From JAGPFW01 sp964535155 (GTDB lineage: Bacteria > Patescibacteriota > WWE3 > UBA101185 > UBA10185), in NCBI GenBank assembly GCA_964535155.1, contig CAZHSR010000007.1, positions 1-27,066 on the forward strand: a stretch of 27,066 nt of DNA, written 5' to 3'. The position numbers and the translations under genes are program-made. This document shows, in pieces, positions 21,928 through 27,066 of this stretch. Below the pieces are notes generated by a model that ran no database searches, was not told where the DNA came from, and was given only the letters and a program-made list of their open reading frames with translations. Numbering within the stretch: position 1 is the stretch's first letter; the number at the start of each line of letters is the position of its first letter.

Positions 21928-23067
21928 TTATCTACCGCGCAAAAAAGCGGGAATATCAAATTGGCTGTCCTTATCCTTTTTTAAATTATCAACCCAAGTA
22001 TCCTCGTCCTTTTCTTCTGTTGGCTCAGACTCATCTTCCTTTTTTGAACCATTTGTTACTTTTTCTGGCTGCGAAAATCTAGAAGGGCCTGCAAATTGAC
22101 CGCCAAAATCCATTCCAGAATCAAATCCTGTAGCAATAACTGTAATTTTTATTTGATCAGTAAGTTCTGGGTCTATAGTTGTTCCATAAATAATATTTGC
22201 ATCCACATGAGCATTTTCGCTAATAATTTTTGCAGCTCTGTCAATTTCTTTTAAGGTCAAATCGGGTCCGCCTGCTATGTTAAATAAAATTCCCATAGCA
22301 CCATCAATTGAGACTTCTAATAAAGGCGAAGAGATTGCTCCTTTTGCTGCTGTAACCGCTCTATCTTCTCCAGTTCCAATGCCAATGCCCATTAAAGCGG
22401 AGCCAGCGTCTTTCATAATGGTTCTAACATCGGCAAAATCCACATTAATTAAGCCCGGTTTTACTATTAAATCGGAGATTCCTTGGACACCTTGGTTTAA
22501 AATGCTATCAGAGACTCTAAAAGCTTCCATTACGGTAGTGGTTTCTTCCGCAATATCTAAAAGTTTTTGGTTGGGAATAGTAATAAGGGCGTCCACCTCG
22601 CGCTTCAAAGCCTCAATACCTTTTTCCGCGTTAGCGTTTCTTTGCTTTCCCTCAAAGCCAAAGGGTTTGGTGACAACGCCTATGGTTAGGGCACCGCTTT
22701 CTCTGGCAATACGGGCAACTACGGGAGAAGCTCCAGTTCCGGTTCCACCACCCATCCCGGCGGTAATAAAGACCATGTCAGAGCCTTCTAAATTCTGCTT
22801 TAAAGCCTCTTCGGATTCTTCAGCAGCTTTTGCCCCCATTTCGGGATTAGAACCAGCACCAAGACCATTTGTAACAGCTTGACCAATTGGAATTTTTACA
22901 AAAGCTTTATTAATGGAAAGTACTTGTGCATCCGTGTTTACTGCAATAAATTCCACACCGTCAATTTGTTGAGATTCAATCATGGTGTTTAAAACATTCC
23001 CGCCAGCTCCCCCTACACCAACAACTCTAATTTTAGCAAACCGTTCAACTTCAGGTTTTATTTGCAT
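21928..23067 (-). CDS. ftsZ: Cell division GTPase FtsZ
   Basis: Tubulin-like GTPase forming the division ring. About 379 residues from ATG 23067. IRVVGVGGAGGNVLNTM opens the Rossmann part, the tubulin signature GGGTGTGASPVVA is complete, and the T7 synergy loop reads NVDFADVRTIM with its catalytic Asp. A polar, Lys/Glu-rich linker (about residues 320-365) precedes the conserved C-terminal peptide FDIPAFLRGR that binds FtsA. The frame also opens at a TTG 6 nt upstream, but ATG 23067 gives the usual N-terminus. A TATAAT at 23077-23082 ends 9 nt before it, so an internal promoter is possible in addition to the ftsA transcript 20 bp upstream. Confidence 0.98.
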   Translation of the reverse strand: MQIKPEVERFAKIRVVGVGGAGGNVLNTMIESQQIDGVEFIAVNTDAQVLSINKAFVKIPIGQAVTNGLGAGSNPEMGAKAAEESEEALKQNLEGSDMVFITAGMGGGTGTGASPVVARIARESGALTIGVVTKPFGFEGKQRNANAEKGIEALKREVDALITIPNQKLLDIAEETTTVMEAFRVSDSILNQGVQGISDLIVKPGLINVDFADVRTIMKDAGSALMGIGIGTGEDRAVTAAKGAISSPLLEVSIDGAMGILFNIAGGPDLTLKEIDRAAKIISENAHVDANIIYGTTIDPELTDQIKITVIATGFDSGMDFGGQFAGPSRFSQPEKVTNGSKKEDESEPTEEKDEDTWVDNLKKDKDSQFDIPAFLRGR

Positions 23068-23092
23068 AGTCAAAATATTATAACTGATTTAG

Positions 23093-24346
23093 TTAGGGCA
23101 GAAATGATTTAATTTTTTCAAAGAGACTAGACAGTCCTTTATTTATATTACCGTGACCTTTGTCAGAATACAATAGTGATGTACTTCTCATCATACCTAC
23201 GCCATAAATTATGGACCCAACTGTGGCTGCAAAAGCAGGTCCTTGGATTTCATCTATTAAACCTGTAACTCCACAAGGGTTTCCTACTCTTACTGGCATC
23301 TTTAAGACATTTTTGGTTGTATCAACAATTCCCAAAGTTAAGGCGCCTCCTCCAGTTAATACTGCTCCCGCTGGAAGTTTACCCAAAAGTCCAGCCTTGC
23401 TAAGCTCAACAGCTACCATATTTAAAATTTCCTTGATTCTCGCGTTTATTATTTCATTTATAAATTTAACAGGCACTTCTTCCATTTCTAATACAAATTC
23501 TGAAACATCAAACATTTCTTCTTTAATAGTGTAGCTTTTTCCGCCATTTCCCAAAGATAAAGAGCTTAATTTTAATTTAATCTTTTCTGCTTCATCCAAA
23601 CGAGTTCTCAGTCCAATAGCTAAATCGCTGGTTATATGTTTGGCACCAATTCCCAAAACCGAAGAGAAAACAGGACTTCCTTCTAAGAAAGCAATTAAAG
23701 AAGTGGTACCTCCTCCAACATCAATTAAAACTGTGCCAAGCTCTTTTTCTGTGTCAGTTAAAACGGATTCTGAGGCTGCCAGACCTGTATAAACTAGCTC
23801 TTGAACTTCAACACCTACTTGATCAATACATTTGGTTAAATTTTTCATAGCTGTAGAAGAGCCATGCATTATATTTGTCTCCACTTCCAATCTAATTCCT
23901 GCCATTCCAACAGGGTCTTTAATCCCCTCTTGAGAATCAACAATAAAATCCCTTGGTATTACATGAATAATTTGTCTAGAAGAAGGAAGAGTTACAGCTT
24001 GAGCGGCCTCAGTTACGCGCAAAACATCTTCTCTTGTGATTTCACCTAATTGAGGGTTCACAGCTACTACGCCGTGAGAATTTTCGGTTTGGATGTGGCT
24101 TCCATTAACAGTTACAAAAGCATTAGACACAGAAACACCAGCCATTCTTTCTGCTCTTTCTAAACTTGTGGAAATTGCTTCAACAGCTTCGTCAATGTCA
24201 ACTACGCAACCTCGTTTTATACCCTTGGAAGGCACAGCTCCAGAAACTCCTATAATAGAGATTTTATTTTCATGAACTGTTGCAATTGCAGTGCTGATTT
24301 TTTCGGAGCCAACATCTATTCCTGTGATTATTTTTTCTTTGGGCAT
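23093..24346 (-). CDS. ftsA: Cell division protein FtsA
   Basis: Actin-like ATPase that tethers FtsZ to the membrane. 417 residues. The phosphate-1 loop reads ITGIDVGSEKISTAIA. The SHS2/1C domain follows (VSNAFVTVNGSHIQTENSHGVVAV and REDVLRVTEAAQAV). Phosphate-2 is in LGTVLIDVGGGTTSLIAF, and the adenosine motif in AGAVLTGGGALTLGIVD. It ends in an amphipathic helix, LSSLFEKIKSFLP, the expected membrane-targeting sequence. It lies between ftsQ (9 bp) and ftsZ, the standard order, and is translated as part of that operon. Confidence 0.97.
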   Translation of the reverse strand: MPKEKIITGIDVGSEKISTAIATVHENKISIIGVSGAVPSKGIKRGCVVDIDEAVEAISTSLERAERMAGVSVSNAFVTVNGSHIQTENSHGVVAVNPQLGEITREDVLRVTEAAQAVTLPSSRQIIHVIPRDFIVDSQEGIKDPVGMAGIRLEVETNIMHGSSTAMKNLTKCIDQVGVEVQELVYTGLAASESVLTDTEKELGTVLIDVGGGTTSLIAFLEGSPVFSSVLGIGAKHITSDLAIGLRTRLDEAEKIKLKLSSLSLGNGGKSYTIKEEMFDVSEFVLEMEEVPVKFINEIINARIKEILNMVAVELSKAGLLGKLPAGAVLTGGGALTLGIVDTTKNVLKMPVRVGNPCGVTGLIDEIQGPAFAATVGSIIYGVGMMRSTSLLYSDKGHGNINKGLSSLFEKIKSFLP

Positions 24347-24355
24347 ATAAGTCTC

Positions 24356-25123
24356 TTAGTATGATACTACCACTTTATCATATCGTAAATCTATGGATTT
24401 TGGATTTTTATCTTCAACTTGAAGTGATTTTAGCAGTTGTGACAGTGCAAAAAGGGGAGAAAGTTTATCTTTTTTATTATCTATTAAAACGCGGATTCCT
24501 TCCGGAGTGTAAAAGGCTACATGATCTTTGTGAAAACTCATACTTGTAGATTTTACTTTTGTTTCAGCTAGGGAGTCAATAAGGTCGTAATATATATGGA
24601 CAAGGTCTTTGTTTACAAATTCGCCAACTTTTAATTCGCCTATAAAGTTTATTACAGGAAGGTTTTTGTAATCTGGGGAAACTGTGCCTAATAAATAGCC
24701 TTCACTATCTACCATAAAAAGTTCTTGAGAGGTTTCGTTTTGTAAAAGGGCTAAAGGGGTTCTTTCTGTAACTGCAATTTTTAATGTGGAAGGGTATTTT
24801 TTGCTAACTTCTATTGAGGATGCCCCTAGAAATATTTCTCTCATTTCGGCGGATAAAGTTTCTGTATCTATAAAAAGTATATTTTTTTCCATAGCGGATG
24901 TTTTTGCAAAGTTCCACAAATCGGTTGGGTTTACAAAAGTTGATGCTCCAGCTATTTCTATATCTTTGATTAAAAAATAATCGGTTTTATATAAGAGATA
25001 GTAAATTCCACTTGCTAAAGCAGTAATAAGGAAAAATATAATAAATGGAATTTTAATTTTTGAGATAAAAACAGAATTTTTCCTTGCTTTAGCCTTTTTT
25101 GTTACCTTTCTTGCCGATTTCAT
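24356..25123 (-). CDS. ftsQ: Cell division protein FtsQ/DivIB
   Basis: 255 residues, bitopic. A strongly basic cytoplasmic tail (KSARKVTKKAKARKN) is followed by one membrane segment (IKIPFIIFFLITALASGIYYLLY, about 24-46). The POTRA domain begins FLIKDIEIAGASTFVNPTDLW and contains KKYPSTLKIAVTERTPLALLQ, the FtsQ-type consensus. The C-terminal beta domain (ELFMVDSEGYLL, LPVINF, VAFYTPEGIRVLID) is complete. The ATG overlaps the murG stop by 4 bp. FtsQ scaffolds the divisome at midcell. Confidence 0.95.
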   Translation of the reverse strand: MKSARKVTKKAKARKNSVFISKIKIPFIIFFLITALASGIYYLLYKTDYFLIKDIEIAGASTFVNPTDLWNFAKTSAMEKNILFIDTETLSAEMREIFLGASSIEVSKKYPSTLKIAVTERTPLALLQNETSQELFMVDSEGYLLGTVSPDYKNLPVINFIGELKVGEFVNKDLVHIYYDLIDSLAETKVKSTSMSFHKDHVAFYTPEGIRVLIDNKKDKLSPLFALSQLLKSLQVEDKNPKSIDLRYDKVVVSY

Positions 25124-26280
25124 TTCAAAATCTTTTGCATTTCCTGATACATTATTTTTAATGGTTCTTCATTGTACTGGATGGGATGGGTAGCATTCCC
25201 GCTAACTTTTTTAAGAGCAGTTTCTAGAGAAAGCAAAATATTTTCACAACTTAAGTTTTCTTCGGGAAGAATTACGCCAAGTCCTGCCTTTTCTATCATT
25301 TGCGCATTTAAAAATTGCTCATTATGAGACACCCAAGGGATGGGAATAAGCACTGCAGGCTTTTGAAGAGCTTTTATTTCAGCTACTATGTGGGCTCCCG
25401 AGCGAGAAAGAAGAATGTTAGCTTTTGCAAAAACTTCACCGATTTCGTCATCCATAACGAATTTGCGAAGGTGGTAAATACCCAAAGGGGAAGAAACCAC
25501 CCTTTCCGTTCGACGACTCGCTTCGCTCGTAATCTCACGGAAAGGGGGTTTCTTTCCCGTGGTAATAATTTCTTCGTAAATACTAGATAAACTTTCGTAG
25601 TCGTTATAAAGGGAGTGGTCACCACACTGATGAATAATGTTGTACTTTTGCAACATTTCTGGCAAGCAAAGGCCGATGGCTTCATTTATTTTATGCGACC
25701 CAGTTTTTCCACATGTAATATAAATTACAGGAAAATCGTTTTCAAAAACAAAAGAATTAGATTTGATTTCAAATAGGGCTTTTCTCAATGGTAGGCCAGA
25801 ATAAACAGTTTTTTCCTTGGGAAAATGGGCGAAAGATTCCTCGTGGGAGATAAGAACTTTTTTTACAAATTTGGAAATAAGCTTGTTTGCATATCCAGCT
25901 ACAACAGTTTGTTCATGCGTAACCGAAGGGATTCCCAAAACCCATCCCGAAATTACCACAGGGACAGCTAAATACCCACCAAATGAAAAAATCACATCAG
26001 GTTTATGCTTTAACAAAGAAAAGAAAGCAAAAATAAATCCAAACGGAATCTTGGCAAGTCTATAAATGTTGTAAGTTTTATAAAATTTCCCAGCGGGAAG
26101 GTCAATAAAGGGAATGTTTTTTTCGAAGATTTGCAAATATTCCATTGTAGGATTTTTATCACCTTTGGCACTGTGTTTATGCCCATACCAAATTATTTTT
26201 GTATCAGGATCCTGGGAAAGGATGTAATCAATTAAAGGGAGAGCGCTGGAATGATGCCCTCCTGTCATGGCGATTTTCAT
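25120..26280 (-). CDS. murG: MurG-like UDP-GlcNAc transferase (lipid II synthesis) with an in-frame repeat-derived insert
   Basis: GT28-family enzyme adding GlcNAc to lipid I. 386 residues, longer than the usual 350-365. The N-terminal fold has MTGGHHSSALPLID, a divergent form of GGTGGHxxP, then FSFGGYLAVPVVI and GIPSVTHEQTVVAGYAN (HEQN motif with Thr). The second domain has VYSGLPLRKAL, the glycine-rich VIYITCGKTGSHKINE and LSRSGAHIVAEIKALQKPAVLIPIPW, the nucleotide-binding signature. Residues about 241-266 (TGKKPPFREITSEASRRTER and on) come from a 72-bp inverted repeat and have no obvious counterpart in the family. A TAAAAT box lies 6 nt before the ATG, without ribosome-binding site. It overlaps ftsQ; no murC or murB lies between. 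Confidence 0.93.
   Translation of the reverse strand: MKIAMTGGHHSSALPLIDYILSQDPDTKIIWYGHKHSAKGDKNPTMEYLQIFEKNIPFIDLPAGKFYKTYNIYRLAKIPFGFIFAFFSLLKHKPDVIFSFGGYLAVPVVISGWVLGIPSVTHEQTVVAGYANKLISKFVKKVLISHEESFAHFPKEKTVYSGLPLRKALFEIKSNSFVFENDFPVIYITCGKTGSHKINEAIGLCLPEMLQKYNIIHQCGDHSLYNDYESLSSIYEEIITTGKKPPFREITSEASRRTERVVSSPLGIYHLRKFVMDDEIGEVFAKANILLSRSGAHIVAEIKALQKPAVLIPIPWVSHNEQFLNAQMIEKAGLGVILPEENLSCENILLSLETALKKVSGNATHPIQYNEEPLKIMYQEMQKILK
25487..25558. repeat. 72-bp imperfect inverted repeat inserted in the murG coding sequence
   Basis: The left arm (25487-25509, 23 nt) and right arm (25537-25558, 22 nt) are complementary except for one mismatch and one extra A. The 27-nt interior contains GCTTCGC (minus strand GCGAAGC, a very stable mini-hairpin) within a TCGCT-TCGCT repeat. 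The length is 24 codons, so the frame is preserved. Confidence 0.85.
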
Positions 26281-26286
26281 ATGTAT

Positions 26287-26292
26287 ATTTTA
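26287..26292 (-). promoter_or_regulatory. Putative -10 box of murG (leaderless start)
   Basis: TAAAAT, 6 nt (atacat), then ATG 26280. It lies just after the terminator of the preceding small-gene unit, as expected if the murG-ftsQ-ftsA-ftsZ transcript starts here. Confidence 0.55.
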
Positions 26293-26318
26293 GCTTAATT
26301 GAAGGGAATTTTCAGGAG

Positions 26319-26362
26319 AAAAAAAGGGCTGACACTTCTAGACGAAGCAAGTGTCAACCCTT
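26319..26362 (-). terminator. Rho-independent terminator of the small orphan gene pair
   Basis: On the minus strand, AAGGG-x-TGACACTT pairs across an 11-nt loop with one C-A mismatch in a 14-position stem, followed by a run of seven T. It ends the 70-aa/65-aa gene unit before murG. Confidence 0.88.
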
Positions 26363-26373
26363 ACAGATCAAAA

Positions 26374-26571
26374 TCAATCTAGATCACGAACCTTATTAAA
26401 CTTAGCGTTAACCACATCCCCAGGTTTCTTTGGTTTTGAATTAACGTGAGGGCTTATGGCCAACACCTTCACGATACGAACATCACATGTATCATCAGAA
26501 TATACCCTTATGGTCGTCACCTGATAAACATGCCCACCATAAACTAATCTTTTATCTTGCTCCTCAGACAT
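26374..26571 (-). CDS. Small orphan protein, 65 aa, second gene of a two-gene unit
   Basis: Not recognised. The start is set at ATG 26571 because AGGAGG lies 6 nt upstream; the longer open frame to 26625 would overlap the previous gene by 62 bp. From there it reads MSEEQDKRLVYGGHVYQV, then a beta-like stretch TTIRVYSDDTCDVRIVKVLAI, and a basic tail (KPKKPGDVVNAKFNKVRDLD). It overlaps the upstream gene by 8 bp. A strong terminator begins 12 bp after its stop. GC is higher than in the flanking cell-wall genes. Confidence 0.75.
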   Translation of the reverse strand: MSEEQDKRLVYGGHVYQVTTIRVYSDDTCDVRIVKVLAISPHVNSKPKKPGDVVNAKFNKVRDLD

Positions 26572-26776
26572 TCGAAACCTCCTCAAACCATCTAACGTAA
26601 AACTCCATCTTTTGACCTGGCACATTAAGTCGTGGGTATTGCCACTTTATCTCGATTATTTCCCCACGGACACAGGAATGGTCAGGAGAGGTAAATCGCA
26701 AAACCCTGACTATGCAATGAAGCCCCTGACCTTTGTAAAGATACTCTTTGCCAACTTGAACCTCAGATGCTTTCAT
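26564..26776 (-). CDS. Small orphan protein, 70 aa, first gene of a two-gene unit
   Basis: Not recognised. It reads MKASEVQVGKEYLYKGQG, then alternating hydrophobics LHCIVRVLRF and GEIIEIKWQY, ending KMEFYVRWFEEVSNV. The pattern suggests a small SH3-like barrel (VGKEYLYKGQG resembles the entry turn of such folds), which is a guess. AGGAGG lies 8 nt before the ATG. A perfect TATAAT lies about 50 nt upstream. Together with the 65-aa gene and the terminator it forms a self-contained unit between ftsW and murG. Confidence 0.75.
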   Translation of the reverse strand: MKASEVQVGKEYLYKGQGLHCIVRVLRFTSPDHSCVRGEIIEIKWQYPRLNVPGQKMEFYVRWFEEVSNV

Positions 26777-26825
26777 CCCTTTATCCTCCTATTATGTGGA
26801 TTTCAAACCCTAAAGCCTAAATAAC

Positions 26826-26831
26826 ATTATA
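26826..26831 (-). promoter_or_regulatory. Putative -10 box of the small orphan gene pair
   Basis: Perfect TATAAT on the minus strand, giving a leader of about 43 nt with an AGGAGG site before ATG 26776. No good -35 at 17 nt. Confidence 0.5.
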
Positions 26832-26875
26832 TCATTTTCAACTTAATCTAGCAGAATTTGGAGTGGAAAAAGTGT

Positions 26876-27066
26876 CTAATCACAATACTTACTTATATTT
26901 GCCAACAAGCCTAAACCACACATCACAAAAAAAAGAGAAGAACCTCCATAAGAGATCAGGGGAATTGGCACTCCTGTTAAAGGAATTAACTGCACCATAG
27001 AGGCAACATTCACAAAAAACTGCAAACCCATCCATGAGGTGACACCCACTGCTAAAGATTTTGAAA
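26876..27066 (-). CDS. ftsW: FtsW/RodA-family glycosyltransferase (C-terminal 62 residues, runs off the right edge)
   Basis: SEDS-family peptidoglycan polymerase. Only the C-terminus is in the window. It reads LAVGVTSWMGLQFFVNVASM, then LIPLTGVPIPLISYGGSSL, the best-conserved SEDS motif, and a last membrane helix FFVMCGLGLLANIS before the stop. Position next to murG and ftsQAZ favours FtsW over RodA. The 45 bp between its stop and the TATAAT of the small-gene unit contain no visible terminator. Confidence 0.92.
   Translation of the reverse strand, partial: SKSLAVGVTSWMGLQFFVNVASMVQLIPLTGVPIPLISYGGSSLFFVMCGLGLLANISKYCD

Noticed and set aside
26572..26625. Longer start for the 65-aa orphan gene
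   Set aside because: It would overlap the preceding gene by 62 bp, while ATG 26571 has AGGAGG at a good distance and an 8-bp overlap.

Overview
The window looks like a piece of a Candidate Phyla Radiation (Patescibacteria) genome, most likely from the Microgenomates side. It is AT-rich and tightly packed, with many 4-8 bp gene overlaps and many single-domain or unrecognised proteins. UGA is used as an ordinary stop (gatA, alr), which argues against the UGA-recoding Absconditabacteria and Gracilibacteria. The lineage is an inference from gene content and style, not from a marker phylogeny. Three runs of exactly 10 N (3766-3775, 11657-11666, 21669-21678) are scaffold gaps. Each falls inside a gene and breaks its frame, so lemA, the Wzy-like gene and the PilM/LytR_C gene are artificially split and should be read as single genes.

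Layout. 1-2741: minus-strand operon gatC-gatA-(HEPN-like ORF)-gatB for the tRNA-dependent amidotransferase. 2749-4216: lemA-htpX. 4244-5998: PolX-type DNA polymerase with a PHP domain. 6014-9513: plus-strand region with tRNA-Asp, a frameshifted LysM envelope protein, tRNA-Gly, a dense array of short hairpins, a solitary MNT-type nucleotidyltransferase, alanine racemase, a BRO-N/DinD-like protein and tRNA-Thr. 9538-16182: envelope polysaccharide region with galU, a membrane-anchored Ig-like protein, a Wzy/O-antigen-ligase-like protein, a Wzx-like flippase, a clan GH-A hydrolase and a GH18-like protein lacking most of its catalytic acids. 16240-18528: an orphan nucleotidyltransferase-fold protein, an IS with a DDE transposase, and tRNA-Val. 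18603-19851: signal peptidase I, convergent with rplU-rpmA. 19855-27066: a division and cell-wall cluster read leftwards, ftsW(partial)-[two small orphan genes]-murG-ftsQ-ftsA-ftsZ-[PilM-like/LytR_C protein]-RNHCP protein-[small orphan gene].

How the genes fit together. MurG, FtsW, alanine racemase, FtsQ/A/Z, the LysM protein, the LytR_C-domain protein and signal peptidase show a cell that makes peptidoglycan and divides with FtsZ. galU, flippase, ligase and the two hydrolase-fold proteins suggest export and trimming of a surface polysaccharide. GatCAB indicates indirect charging of tRNA-Asn and/or tRNA-Gln.

The main unexplained signals are: (1) a repeated TANNNT-N6-ATG/GTG arrangement without Shine-Dalgarno sequence at many first genes, pointing to widespread leaderless mRNAs; (2) short perfect triloop palindromes between tRNA-Gly and the MNT gene and one inside the BRO-N gene; (3) a 72-bp inverted repeat inserted in frame in murG; (4) small, GC-richer orphan genes carrying their own promoter, strong ribosome-binding site and terminator inside the division cluster. 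No CRISPR array, rRNA or complete prophage was seen.
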